NCBI GenBank assembly: GCA_015680685.1
Contig: MNCI01007652.1
Coordinates: 243,373-276,807, forward strand
Direction: 5' to 3'
Length of the DNA: 33,435 nucleotides
DNA from: Gnetum montanum
Taxonomy: Eukaryota > Streptophyta > Gnetopsida > Gnetales > Gnetaceae
Part shown: positions 22,256-33,435 of the stretch, piece after piece
Layout: each line of letters starts with the position of its first letter
Numbering within the stretch: the stretch's first letter is position 1
Notes under the pieces: model-generated
Told to the model about the DNA's origin: nothing
Databases searched by the model: none
What the model saw: the letters and a program-made list of their open reading frames with translations, nothing else
Program-made: the position numbers and the translations under genes

Positions 22256-22499
22256 ACTAAATGAAAACTTGTTCTCAAGTTCTTTTACAAAATTGGAAAG
22301 GTTTGGAATTATTAACTAACCTTTCACAAACAAAACAAACTAACTTGACAACAACGGAGTGCCTGAATGTACAGATCAACACATTACAAAAATGGTAGTG
22401 TTCATGACACAAAATTGAACATCATGACATGACTTTTCAAAATTGGATAGCACATTCCTTGATGACATGAAGTTTGATGGAGAAGATCAGATAGTCCCA

Positions 22500-25310
22500 G
22501 GTGGCAATGGATTCTGAGGTTCTAAGGAACCTTCATTGGCTTCATGCACATGCAGTGGTTGAGGTGGCTGTGGTTGTCTTACTGTTGCTGCAACTTCTAC
22601 AGGGAGGCAGAAAGCATATAGTAGTGCTTTCATTTTTTCCTCCTTCTAGGATTGTGCACTGTCCACATAGCTTCACCAATGTGGATCAAAACAGGCACAT
22701 CCCAAGGACATGGAATTGCTAGAAATAGCTCCTTCGCATTGATAAACCAGGTAGCAAATTGTTTGCATTCAATATCGAACACTTTAACTATATCCTTTAG
22801 CTCTTGGTAATCATTCATCCTTTTGGTTAGGTTCTTAATAGTTGATCATTGATCTATGAATCATGTTGTAAGAACTTCAAGTTCAGTGTTTATACTCTTA
22901 AGCTTCTTCTTGGTGTCTTTATGGTGCTTGAACTCTACCTCATATAACAAATATGAGCTAGCCACTTATTTTTATAAATCTAACCACAGCTATCTGATAG
23001 TCAACATAACCAAGGTCACATATCAGAGATTGGCTAGCTCAATGTATTCTATCATTTCTTCTATTTGCAACTCCTTTAAATAGATCTCTGCTTTGTTGTA
23101 GGCATCAATCCCATCAATGATTAGCTACCAAATTTCTCTTCCTTGTTGGAGTTTTTGGAGAGCTTCATTTGTTTTTACCTTCACCATTTTGATGTACTTC
23201 TCATTGACTTCTTTCTATAGGCCAACTTGGTCTCTATAGTGATTCTTTTATTTTTCAAACATGAGAGCCTCATTTTTCTAGGCGGCGATCTTGATGGAAA
23301 ACTTTTGGCACAAGGCATGAACTTCTTCCATTGACAGATTTCAATTCTCTATAGCTAATCTCCTTAACTCAATGTTCACCCTAGCAAGTTGCTCCTACTA
23401 TTGATGAATAAATTCTTACATGTATTCCTTTTAAGCATCAACATTATGTAGGTGATGATTCTATGTGGTTAGAGTTTCATTCTCCTGGCACATTTGAGCC
23501 AAATCCTTCTAAATTGAATAGGTCTTTGCCTCTTCTATGGACTAGTTACAGCCTCTTCCTTAGCCTTCCTAAATAGTTCTTGAAGTTGTTGAAAAACTTC
23601 ATCCCTGGTTATTGTTGGGTTGAGGAGTGTAGGATTAGAAAGGCGGGCATGTAATTTGGCAACCTCCGCAGCCAAGTGTTGATTTTGTACTTGAGCTATT
23701 TTTAGTTGCTCCTCCTCAATGATGCATTTTCCTCTTGCATTTAGCAGATTTGGCTAAGTTGTGATGATGTTTTTTAGAAAATCAAAGATATCCAAAATTA
23801 ATTTCCTAGTTCCCACTAGTTGCTCTAGCAATTCTTTGTGCTATGCTACATTCAACTTTTCATTAACCATGCCTACAAACATCTACACATCTTAAAGTGT
23901 AGATACATCTAGTACATGTGCTATATGTGCATTGAGTGCTTTAGTGATATGGTCAAGAACCACTTCAACCATTTTCTCTTGCCCTTAGTGCTACATCACC
24001 AGGACAGTTGCCCCTTCACCTTCCTCTAAATGCACCAAGAATGTGATGGCATTCCCAAAGATTTCTAGAAATAAATGGTGTTGAGATAATGACACTGTTA
24101 CCTCTCAAGAATTAGGATTAGACCTCATGGGCGACTGCATTTTTTGGGTAGAGAATATTAGTCTAACTCTCTTCATCTAGCTAATTGTTTGAGCCACCTT
24201 GTTAAGGTGACTCATTGATTATCTATACACACATGGATCCACACTACTTGTCCTTGCATGCTGCTCTTGCTCACTCAAGAGCTATTCTTAGATTTTTTGC
24301 AAGTGCTTAATTGCTACAAAGGCCTTTGGCATTGTTTCTTAAGTAGGTAGTCATGGTGGCAATTGCTCCTCTTCTTGAGTTGTTTTTGGTGTCTTTTCTT
24401 TCATAATTTCATACCATGAGGCTAAAGGAACATGCCTGATTGTATCATTGGCATAGTAGATGATTCCTACCCTTTTGTAGACTTTCCTAATGAGGCATGG
24501 AAAGGGTAGGGCTTTTCTTCCATGTTCACTTTCCTTAAAGCACTTTTCAATATCTAAATATATGAGTTCCAAAAGCTTCATAGGAAATCTCCTGCTTAGA
24601 GTAATGCATGCTCGAGTGGAAAAGGTAGTCACCTTGCTTGGCCTCATTGTTGGATTGAGGTGATAGGCTACAATTTTGAAATAGATGTGCTTCGCTGATG
24701 TAAGAGCACCATATTCCTTATAATTGACCTTGTAGCACCATAGAGTCCACTCCTTTTTGGCCTTAGGATCACCTTTTGTTGATAATTCTACCAACTATGT
24801 TCTAATGTCAAGCAACGCCAATGCTTACGCAATAGTTTTGGCCAAGTAGGATACCTAAATATCCTTGATCTTTATTGTCGATCTCAACCTTCTATTGTTT
24901 TAGAAGAGATACATCTCTCTCATGTACCGTTTCCCACTAGATGTGATGACTAGCCACATGGGAGAGGTTTGTAGTTATGTTTTGACTTCTACTGAAGCAT
25001 TCTCTAGGAATGGCCCAAAGTTTATTTCTTGAAGAACTAATCATTGAATCTCTCAAGAAATGATGATGTCAAGGAAAGCTTGAGTCAAAGTGACTTCAAG
25101 CCTTGGTATGGATCCTATGATTGCTCAATGGGCACTTCTTCTTCTAGAATTTTTCGAATAGATTCCACTTCAGGCTCTTCATGAAGAGGTCCCATTGCAT
25201 GGGTTGCTTCTGGCGATTCTTGGGCTCATTCTTGTTGGCTCCTTCTACTTTTAGGCCATTTATCCCTTGGTTGATAGGGTTCTCCTTCCTACAAACACTT
25301 CAGTCTTGGT
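22500..25310 (-). pseudogene. extra ORF region of element B (plant-transposon-like domain plus coiled coil)
   Basis: This minus-strand region lies between integrase and the 3' LTR, where some Athila-type elements carry an additional or env-like ORF. It has one long open piece (24351-24794) and then a charged, helix-prone stretch down to about 22630. That stretch has pieces such as MSMEEVHALCQKF (near 23310) and MNDYQELKDIVKVFDIECKQ (22818), separated by stops that mostly look like former Gln or Trp codons. Upstream, a frame from about 25325 reads MIIDGTKTEVFVGRRT. I see no signal peptide or membrane segment supporting an envelope protein. Function unknown. Confidence 0.5.
24351..24794 (-). 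pseudogene. 147-codon open piece of the extra ORF, possible 'putative plant transposon protein' domain
   Basis: It starts MVELSTKGDPKAKKEWTLW and ends in a Glu/Thr/Pro-rich tail (EKTPKTTQEEEQLPP). The middle has LPFPCLIRKVYKRVGI, which resembles the FPxLIxxLxxxxGV signature I remember from the 'putative plant transposon protein' domain common in plant retroelement ORFs. It is the longest uninterrupted frame in B after the gypsy domains. It is most likely an internal fragment rather than a gene with its own start. The domain call rests on memory and would need a profile search. Confidence 0.4.
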
Positions 25311-27438
25311 GCCATCTATAATCATAATAAGACCATGGATTAGCACTCGTTGTGTAATATGAAGCAATTAGGATACCTTTATCTTTTTAGGATAGTTACA
25401 CTTGGCTAAGTTGTCATTATGGCTGATTTAATTATTCCAATCATTATTTTACTTATGTGTTATCATTAATAAATCATCTTAGAGGTTGTTGAAATGGTTC
25501 ACTCTCAAAAACATTGATGTTTGTATATTGTTAAGTTTATTACCTCTTTGGGGGAGTTAGAAAAATTTCAAAAATTGCATCAAAAACCTTAAGGTTTGCG
25601 GAAAGAGCTTACCTCTAGTAAGTGCAAGATTGAAATACTAAGTGATTTGAATAAATATTTGGGAAGTTATGGGCTTTAGAAGGTTTTGGGCTTTGAAAAA
25701 TGGCAAAAAGTCCCTATGTGTTATGAGGCAAATGACAAAAATTTCTAAGTGCACAATGGTATATATAGGATTTTTGCATTGCATCAACATGGTTGGCTAT
25801 GTCAATGAGGCCTCATCAATGCAACTATTGATCACCATAGACAATTGTTGACTTTGGTCAAACTTGCAAAATACAAGGTGTTTTTGAATGGAATTAGGAT
25901 AAAATGAAAGCTCAAAAGGCCAAGAACAATATGAAAACATGAGAAGAGGATGTTAGAACTCATAAATTTGAAAAAATGGAGAAAAATGATTTGGGGGATC
26001 AATGAAAGAAAATTTTAAGGACCACTGAGTAGAATATAGAATGGAATATGTGAAAGATAGGATTGTAGCAATGTCAAAGGTAAGTAACCTTAACCAACCA
26101 AATCAAGAGCTATGCAAGTGGATCCTCCCCATAGCAGGCTTATTCCCTTGGTGCCCTTGCATAACCTTAACTAAGGAGCCCATGGGCCTCATAGTTGATT
26201 AATGATAATGAAAAGTTAAGGACCAACCAAAAAGAATCTACCCAAGAATTCAAACACATCAGACCAAGACATAAAACATAGTAGTGAGGTGAGTTATGGT
26301 AGCATGGATGGATGATGAAAGAGGTGGAATGGGATTCTAAATTGAGGTCATAAGAAGTCCCTTGTGGAATTTGTGTTTAAAATAACCTAAGAAGATCCAT
26401 CCTTAGTCCAAACGAAAACCAGCTACTTTTAGTAACTTTACATCACCACTCTAAGACTAGTCCACCTACACGAGACATGAGAGTGCTTCCACAAAAAAAC
26501 CACTATTCCATAAAGAGAAGAAAAGAGAGAAGTAGGAAGTGAGAGAGGGCCTTAGTTAGAGGGGACCTTCAGGCATGGATGCATGTCTTTCTAGTCCCAT
26601 AACCAATGCTTGTAGCTTGTTTATTTATCTAAGGGGTGTGCTTTGAATTTCCATCATCATTTCATTTTTTTTGAATTTTTGGATGGGAACCACACCATGT
26701 AAAGACTTATTTGTTTATTGTGTCTAAGGGGTGTGCTTTGAATTCCCATCACTTTTTTTTGAATTTTTAGATGAAAACCACACTATGCAAAGACTTTATT
26801 TAACTTCTTATTAATGGTTGGTATGAAACAATAAGAAGTCAATGAAAAACACTCAAGCACTCAAGCAAGTAGAAGAGTACAAAGAATATTGAGTCCCCTT
26901 GAAGTCACACACTTTACAAACCTTTGAATCCTTCCTAATTTTGAAACTACCAAGGTCACCAATTGATTAAAAGTTTCTTTAATTGAAGGGACTTCAAATT
27001 CCCAGAACAAGGAAAACCATAGAGTTGATTGGATGGGCAGATGACATGGATTCACTACCTGTTCCATGAAAAATAAATCATCTCATAGTCATTAGACATC
27101 AAAATTCAAAAATAGAAACTAGACATCAACAATCACAACATTAAACACAAACCATCATTAGTAAACAACAATAGTGGCACCATGTCCTATGGCAATAAAG
27201 TAATTTTATTAGCATAAATAAGAAAATATCACACTTGAACAAAATAAAGAAAAGTAAAATATATAAGAAAGTATAAAATAATCAAGAAATGTTCAAAGGT
27301 ATTAATGATGATGGAAAATTAGAAAAATTCAAAAATCAAAAATCAAAAATTTGTAAAATAAATAACTTGTAAGATAAAAAATGTGGAAAATAAAAACTAG
27401 AAAAATTGAGAAGGCTTATGAAATGTTAGCACAAATGG
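25310..27438 (-). other. non-coding spacer of element B
   Basis: About 2.1 kb of A+T-rich DNA between the extra ORF and the end of pol. The part 25950-27440 is homologous to 18300-19740 in element C. Frames here are short and not shared. A direct duplication of about 94 bp lies inside. Confidence 0.6.
26615..26800 (-). repeat. tandem duplication of about 94 bp in the spacer of B
   Basis: Both units carry 'tctaaggggtgtgctttgaatt', a T-run, 'tgaattttt', 'aaccacac' and 'atg.aaagactt'; the marker falls at 26629 and 26723. Element C has a single copy near 19087, so the duplication arose in the B lineage. Confidence 0.8.
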
Positions 27439-27454
27439 CCATCTCCCCCACAAC
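27439..27454 (-). promoter_or_regulatory. second polypurine-like tract of element B, after pol
   Basis: The minus strand reads GTTGTGGGGGAGATGG just past the end of integrase, about 5.2 kb from the 3' LTR. It is kept in element C. It resembles plant retrotransposon polypurine tracts more than the tract beside the LTR does. Confidence 0.45.
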
Positions 27455-27499
27455 TAAGTTGGAAGGAGGAGATCCAAAAAATGGAATGTGGTTGTCCAT

Positions 27500-28640
27500 C
27501 CATTGATGTGGTAGTTGCTCTAGCTTGTCTTGGTTCAGTAAAAGGTTTTCCTTATTGGATGTTGACCACCTACTTTTTATTTGGGCTTTTAAGTTTGTAA
27601 ATTAACATGGCCCTAGAGGGAAAGTTTTGATCAATTATATAAGGTCCCTCCCACAATGTTTGAAATTTTTCCTTCTAGGGTACATGTGTGACGTTCTAGT
27701 AGAGGGCCTTATCTACTAGTTGAAGTTTTAGCTTTCATATTGGTAGGTCATGCTATTGCTTGTTGAATGCCTTGTGCACCTCATTCAAAGATAGGTCCAC
27801 TAATAGGTTTTCATCTAGCACATTCAGGTTGATTAATCTTTGTTTATGTGCTAGACTTAGGTCAATATTTAGATTACATGCTATTGAGAGTATACAAAAC
27901 TCAGACTAGATTGGGAGCATTAGAAGTTTCTTGTACACCAACTCATATGGAGAGTAGCCAATAGGAAGTTTCCATGTTGAATGGTAAGCCCAGAGGACAT
28001 CATTAGGTTTTGTACTCCAATCTTTCCCAAATTTTCTAATCGTTCATGTTAGTATTTTTGTGATCTCTTGGTTGGTTGGCTCTACTTGACCATTGGCTTG
28101 GGGGTGGTAGGATGTTGTTAATTTATGTTCAACCCCCAAGTGTTGCATTAACTTTCTAAAAGTGGCACCTATGAAATAAGTTCCACTATCAAAAATTAGT
28201 GAACATGGCACCCCAAACCTATTTAAAATATTTTGTTGTATAAATCTGGCAGCAATGGATAATGTACAATTAGTAATGATAGTTGCCTCTATCCATTTTG
28301 TGCAATAGTCAACTACTATGATAATATATGCCTTTTCATTGGACATGGGTGTGATGGGATCCATAAAGTCAATGTTGCATATGTCAAATGGTTCTAGTCA
28401 TCGAATCCACTATTGAGGACCTTCCATGCAAGCGATCATCCCCTCATCTCATTGACAATGTTTACAAGATCAGACAAATTGATGGGCATCCTTGAAGATT
28501 ATACACCAATAGTATTCTACCAGCAAGGTTTTTATGGTCGTGCATCTCCTACATAGTGGCCTCTTCAAGGTCCTTTGTAAGCATCCTAAAGAACATACAG
28601 TTGATCTTTGTCAAGGACATACCAAAAAATCATGCCATTA
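27500..28640 (-). pseudogene. integrase domain of gypsy element B
   Basis: Integrase inserts the cDNA into the host chromosome. The open frame 28044-28364 holds the catalytic core: VDYCTKWIEA with the first Asp, IFDSGTYFIG with the second Asp, and SYHPQANGQVEPTNQEI with the Glu, so the D-D-E set is present. Downstream another frame reads KFGKDWSTKPNDVLWAYHST and GYSPYELVYKK, the C-terminal signature of Athila/Tat-type integrases. It ends near 27510 with VVNIQ-like sequence in place of the usual VNGQRLKPY. An N-terminal zinc-binding region is expected near 28450-28600 but is badly broken. Stops between pieces make it inactive. Confidence 0.85.
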
Positions 28641-28829
28641 CTACACACTTTGTAAAGTTGTCTATTGATTTCCATGAAGTATTTGGCTTGATGAAGAAAT
28701 TGTTGCTTCTTTCTAAATTTAGAATCTTCTAACATCTCCTAAGTAAGAAGATAAGTAGGGATGCCATTATACCATGTTATTTTCCATGGGCATTTGTTCA
28801 TTTATTACTCCTATAAAGATGAGTGCATC

Positions 28830-29390
28830 AAGAAACTAATTAGAGAGCAAGCTCTCCTCCTCTTTATTATCCCATATTAAGCAAGAGAGATGGTTAGCAA
28901 CCAAATTCTCCATCCCTTTTCAATCTACCATTGTGAGATCAAATTCTACAAGATCACAAGCCACCGTATGACACAAGGGCCCACCATTGGCTTGTTCATG
29001 AGGAAGCAGATTACACTATGGTCCATGTGCTCAAATACTTTGTATCCAAGCACATAGTGCCTAAACTTTTCTAGAGTGTACACCATGACCATTAGTTCTT
29101 TTTCTATGGTGGTGTAATTTAATTATTCTTTCACAATGCTTCAACTTGAGTAGTGGATGTAGTATGGACATTTCTTATCATCCATTTGCATAAGCACGAC
29201 TTCCAAGGTGTAGTTAGATGCATCCATCATGCTGTGGAAGGGTCTAAACCAATCTGGTGCTCATAGGATTGGTGTTTCTATGATTTTCTCTTTAACTATT
29301 GGAATGCATGTTCACATTCCTTGATCGAGATGAAAGATGCATATTTCTTTGTAACTTCTACCAATGGTTTTAAAATCTTAGAAAAACTCT
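28830..29390 (-). pseudogene. RNase H domain of gypsy element B
   Basis: Conceptual minus-strand translation gives DWFRPFHSMMDASNYTLEVV (the D-A-S strand, near 29230), then NYTTIEKELMVMVYTLEKFR (near 29100), then KVFEHMDHS (near 29020). This is the standard gypsy RNase H order; the enzyme removes template RNA during reverse transcription. Frames are broken by several stops. It lies between RT and integrase, as expected for Ty3/gypsy pol. Confidence 0.8.
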
Positions 29391-29429
29391 CTATGAATAG
29401 TTGGTAGTAGCCAGTGTGTCCAAGGAATG

Positions 29430-30110
29430 ACCGAACAGCTTTAACTGTCTTTGGCTAGTGTGTTATTCCTTGGATGATCCTTATCTTTTCTAGGTCTACC
29501 TCAATCCCTACTTAAGTGATTCTATGCCCTAGTACAATGTCTTCTTGGACCATGAGATAGCTCTTTTGCCAATTGAACCATAGGTTTGTTTCAACACATC
29601 TCTTCAATACTTGCCCAAGGTGGTCCAAGGCTTGCTCAAATGTAGCTCCATAGGTGAAAAAAGTCATCCATGAAGACTTCCACACCATTACCAATCTATT
29701 GTTGGAAAATACTAAATACTAAGCATTCAAATGTTGAAAGGGCATTGCATAGACTGAATGGCATCTTACAATATGCAAAATTTCCTTGGAGACTTATGAA
29801 TGTTGTCTTGGCCTGATCTTCTAGCTCAATTTGGATTTGGTTATAGCCACTATAACCATCCAAGAAGCTATAATAACAATACCTAGCTATGGTGTCCAAC
29901 GCTTGATCCATAAATGGCAATGCAAAATGATCTTTAAATGTTTCCATATTTAATAGTTTGAAGTAAATGCAAACTTGACATTTGCCACATTGCTTTGGCA
30001 CAATTCTGAGTGGGCTAACCCACTCACTATCCACAATTGGATAGATGAACCTTGCCTTGAGGAGTCGTTCAATTTCTTCCTTGATGATTTGCTTCAATTT
30101 AGGATTTATC
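29430..30110 (-). pseudogene. reverse transcriptase domain of gypsy element B
   Basis: The 133-codon frame 29696-30097 starts with an EIERLL helix and reads SPLRIVPKQCGKCQVCIYFKLLN, then KDHFALPFMDQ, then SFLDGYSGYNQIQI, then MPFSLCNALSTFE. The FLDGYSGYNQI block is typical of Athila/Tat reverse transcriptases and holds one catalytic Asp. The FMDD catalytic box is present at 29663-29674 but is followed by a run of six Ts (29657-29662) that shifts the frame. The next open frame (29512-29694) carries YGATFEQALDHL, LKRCVETNLWFNWQKSYLMV and LGHRIT. One frameshift plus stops make it inactive. Confidence 0.92.
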
Positions 30111-30734
30111 CACCTCTATAGCTACCTTCTAGGCTTCATGGCTAGGTTGGTGTAAATGCAATGCTCTCATATCCTTGGATCGATTCTTGTTAGCTTAGGA
30201 AATAACCAAGCAAAGGTTGTTGGCCATTTGTTAATCACTTTTAACAGATTTTCTTTTTGTTTAAGAGTAAGTTTGGTATTAATTATGATTAGTTTACCAT
30301 TGTTTAAAAATGCATATTCCATGTTGATCAATAAATTTTTTAGCTCTAGGGGCTCCTACTTGAAGTTATTAGGGATTTCCAACTCTCCCCAACAGGTATC
30401 ATCATCTTCATCAGAGAGTTGGGGATGAACTTACTTAAGTTTATCCATGCTTTCAACATAAGCACATGTTAGGCTCTCAATTGGATCCATGCATAATGTG
30501 CTACTATCTGAGTCAGCCATTAGCCACTAGGTGGCCTCCTATTTTGTAGCTACTATGTATAGACACCTTTGAATATTGATTTCTTGTGCACATTGATTGC
30601 ATGCTTTAATGTATGTACTATTGATGATCCAAATCTCTTACACACAATTACACCCATTATCACTATACATGATGCATGGAAGATTATTCTTCTCTATCTT
30701 GCCCAATTCAATTTCTTTGGAGATTTCCAAAGAG

Positions 30735-31110
30735 AGGTCCCTTTATGCCCATACGTGCATCAACCATACTTAACCAATCTCTTCCAATAATGATGGGAAA
30801 GTCACTTTTTCATTTTTCAACCTTGATCACTAGAAAATTAGTTGGATAGGACCACCCACAAACTATGGTCACAATGTTCTCTACTAATCCTAGAGGAATA
30901 CTAATTGATTGATCTACCAATTCTAGATGGATATTGCTTTCTTGAGAGGTGGTAGACTCCAGGCCTTATACATGTCATGCGAGATGAGATTAACTCCAAA
31001 ACCAAAGTCAAGAAAATCCTTACATAACTCATGTGTAATGATATGTAGGTAAATGAGTGGACTTCTTGGGTCAGATCTTTTTGTGAAAAGATTGCCAACC
31101 TTGATCCAGT
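30735..31110 (-). pseudogene. aspartic protease domain of gypsy element B
   Basis: Overlapping frames 30901-31122 and 30923-31135 give CKDFLDFGFGVNLISHDMYK, the active-site region, where DFG stands in place of the catalytic D-S/T-G. A frameshift leads to SNIHLELVDQSISIPLG, then VENIVTI, then FPIIIGRDWLSMVDAR near 30740, a standard flap and C-terminal signature of plant gypsy proteases. The enzyme would cut the gag-pol polyprotein. The replaced Ser/Thr alone would be expected to impair it. Confidence 0.8.
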
Positions 31111-31199
31111 TAGAAATAGCATGAGCTAACATCACAATATGAATCTTAGGTGGTAGTTGGTTTAAAGGGTACTTGAAGGTATATGATGTAGAGGATGAG

Positions 31200-33435
31200 G
31201 ATATTAGAGATGTAGGATGATCAACTACACTAGGTTGTGAGGGTTGGAGAGGAATGTTGGGTCACAAGATGGGTCTTTTTTTAGATTGGTTGTCCAAACC
31301 ACCTAGCTAGAAAGCTAGTTATGAATGTATAGCCCTCATAGCATTTCATTGTTGCAGCTATGAAGGAATCTCACCCTGCATGGATGGAGTAGGAGGTAAC
31401 TGAGTTGAAGGCAGAGGTGTGTGTGTATATGGATGTAGAGGGCGATATGAATATGGGTTTTCCCCTCAAGTAGATGATGAATGTGTTTAGTGGTACCCTG
31501 GAGGTTAATAATGATGTTGAAATGAGATATGACTTGCAAAATTTCTTTGAAAGATAGGTTGCTGAACATAGTACATGTATGGATCTAGGTGCCTATAAGG
31601 GTACTGCTACCTTGGAAACAGCATTCCCCACAATTGTGATTGATACCATTATTGGTATTGTTCATAAGGTTTTGGAGGAGCTACACTTGGGTAGTAAGCT
31701 TGTTGTTGTTGGTGGAAATGTTGTGGATTGCCTTAAGGGTAAGGCAATCATCTAGGTGCTTACCTATGTGCTAGTTGAGGATTCAATGCATACATCCTAA
31801 ACTCTTGTAACTGTGACACCACAAGGCAACAACCCTTTGGATGTTTGTATTGACAAATGTCACAATCAGTTTCATCATTAGAGTTAGTTTCCACAACTTC
31901 CTCTATGGTTGTAGCTTTGCCCTTACCTCTTTAATAGGCATGTCTAGCTTCTTTTCACCTCCTATAGTTATGATCACTATTATGCCTTTTGGATTCTTTA
32001 TTGATCTTAATAGCAATTTAAAATTTTTCATCCAAAGAGTCCCATAATTTATCAACCTACATCAAAATATCATAAATAGATTTTTGGATGGACAAAGCTT
32101 TTCTGTTCATCACTTCATCAAGTAGTGACTTCTCCCTGTCACAAAATTGGGCCTCCTGTTTCCTGATGGAAGGATCCCTATTATGCTCTTTTGCACTTTC
32201 CCTTTTTTGTAACTCACCTTCTTCTTTTTCTACCTACTCAATTAGCCTGTAAATCTGATGAGCTCTTAGTTTAGAAAATCTTCCTTGGGCATACACCCCA
32301 AGAGTTCTTTTAGTTTCTGCTCTAATCCCATATATGATGTGGTGAAGTTGTTCCCTCTGAGAATAACCATGGTCAAGGCATCGATGTAAGAGTGAATAAT
32401 ATCTACCCATAGCGGCATCCAAGGGTTCATGTGTTCCCTATTGCTAACCTTGGATTTTCCTTCTTAGATTAGACACTCTAGAGTACATCTGGTTTTTATC
32501 ATTAAATAGCTCTAACATGGTACTCCATTGGTAAATGGATTCTAGTTCCAAGGACTAGTACCATCTTCAACTTTTTTGATGAATGTCCTATGGAAGAGCT
32601 TGAGTTTTTGCCATTTATTTTCTATATTCTGTAGGGCATAGAAATCATGAAAAGCCTGTAGATGTGTCTATGGATTAGAGTTGTATCCCCCCTCAAATCT
32701 TAGAATATTATTCATGTCTAAGTGCTTGATCCAGTTATCTTTCCTATGCCTAGTTAGAATTCTTATTGCCTCTGCAATGTTGAGCATGCTTTGAGTCACC
32801 AATAGAGGTTCATCATCATTGCTGCATCGATGATGCTGATGATGGTTTTGACCACCCCTTCAGTTCCTGTGACCTTCATGGTCATTGTTTTCTCATTAAT
32901 CACCTTCATCATGATTATTTCAATGGTACTTCTATGAGAATCAACAGATGAAGAAGAATGTTTAGAATTAGATGAAGAGGATGGAGAGGAAAGTGGACCA
33001 CCACCACCACCATGGTATCCACCACCATTTTTCTGCTCATTATGACCACCATCCTTAGATCCCTTACCATTTTGATGCTTGCCTATGTTCCTACCTTGAC
33101 TGTCACTTTTTCCTGAACCTATTTTATGAATAGTGGATCATAGGTTCAAGGTCACACTCTCATCACTAATAACAAGGGGTGGAGAATCCTCATGTTGAGA
33201 ACCTTTAAAGGGAGGATTCCATTTTCATCTTGATCTAGTAGGAACAAGGGATTAGTATAATGTTTTCCGTTCATAGCCTCATGAAGCTTCTCCTAATGTT
33301 TAGTGGAATGGTATTCCTGAGTGCCATAACCATTCAAAATGTATTCCTTATGAAGATCTAAGATGTTCAACTTCTTAAGGATTTGGAACAACATCCCAAG
33401 TATAGATCGATCAAGGGGCAAGGTAATGTTGCCCT
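31200..33435 (-). pseudogene. gag of gypsy element B (runs off right edge)
   Basis: Translating the minus strand from about 32790 gives LTRHRKDNWIKHLDMNNILRF, then THLQAFHDFYALQNIENKWQ, then the open frame 32234-32422 with LHHIIYGIRAETKRTLGVY. These fit the retrotransposon gag core of plant gypsy elements. Before it (32930-33020) is a glycine- and serine-rich tract. After it (31826-31864) is a zinc-knuckle-like CDICQYKHPKGCC, followed by a long Pro/Tyr/His-rich stretch. At least ten stops or frame changes occur. The start and 5' LTR lie beyond the right edge. Confidence 0.75.
31826..31864 (-). other. gag zinc-knuckle motif of element B
   Basis: CDICQYKHPKGCC, aligned residue for residue with CDICIYDHPKGYC of element C. 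The motif is kept although the flanking sequence has decayed, and it anchors the B to C gag alignment. Confidence 0.65.

Overview
This window looks like transposon-dense intergenic DNA from a plant with a large genome; a conifer or other gymnosperm is my guess, not a demonstrated fact. The basis is Ty3/gypsy pol of the plant-only Athila/Tat type, plant-type tRNA primer sites, LTRs inserted into LTRs and gag genes, heavy point decay and A+T richness. I find no intact host gene, tRNA, rRNA or CRISPR array. Almost every open frame is a chance frame or a piece of a dead mobile element.

Layout. (1) 1-2357: the 5' end of a minus-strand gypsy element, 'A': decayed gag (1-1390), a primer-binding site (1493-1510) and its 5' LTR (1512-2357). 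(2) 2358-2990: plus-strand remnant of the C-terminal end of a non-LTR retrotransposon reverse transcriptase. (3) 3830-5750 and 12026-14757: one A+T-rich tandem array with a unit of about 345-390 bp and about 12 copies. It is split by (4) 5751-12020, a structurally complete, comparatively young, non-coding LTR retrotransposon (LARD type). That element has 521-bp LTRs, a 5-bp target duplication ATAAC, an initiator-Met primer site and a polypurine tract. A second insert of about 240 bp (12037-12274) sits in the neighbouring array unit, flanked by TTAAG. (5) 15310-16640, minus: a PIF1-like helicase pseudogene covering the whole helicase core. (6) 16760-21358, minus: the 3' part of a gypsy element, 'C' (3' LTR, long spacer, gag), which appears to lack pol. 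(7) 21359-33435, minus: element 'B', of the same LTR family, inserted in the gag of C: 3' LTR, an extra ORF region (22500-25310), a long spacer, then integrase, RNase H, reverse transcriptase, protease and gag running off the right edge.

How the parts relate. In B the minus-strand order gag-protease-RT-RNase H-integrase is that of a Ty3/gypsy polyprotein. The reading frames carry many stops and frameshifts, so B cannot be autonomous as written. A, B and C share LTR ends (TGATGAG...CTCATCA), a TATA box about 100 bp inside the LTR, and gag sequence. The plus-strand LARD belongs to a different family and inserted later into the tandem array.

I did not find a convincing new cellular system. The most interesting items are the coding-free but structurally complete LARD, the putative pol-less C beside its full-length relative B, the extra ORF downstream of integrase in B, the conserved second polypurine tract after pol, and the tandem array with its two dated insertions.
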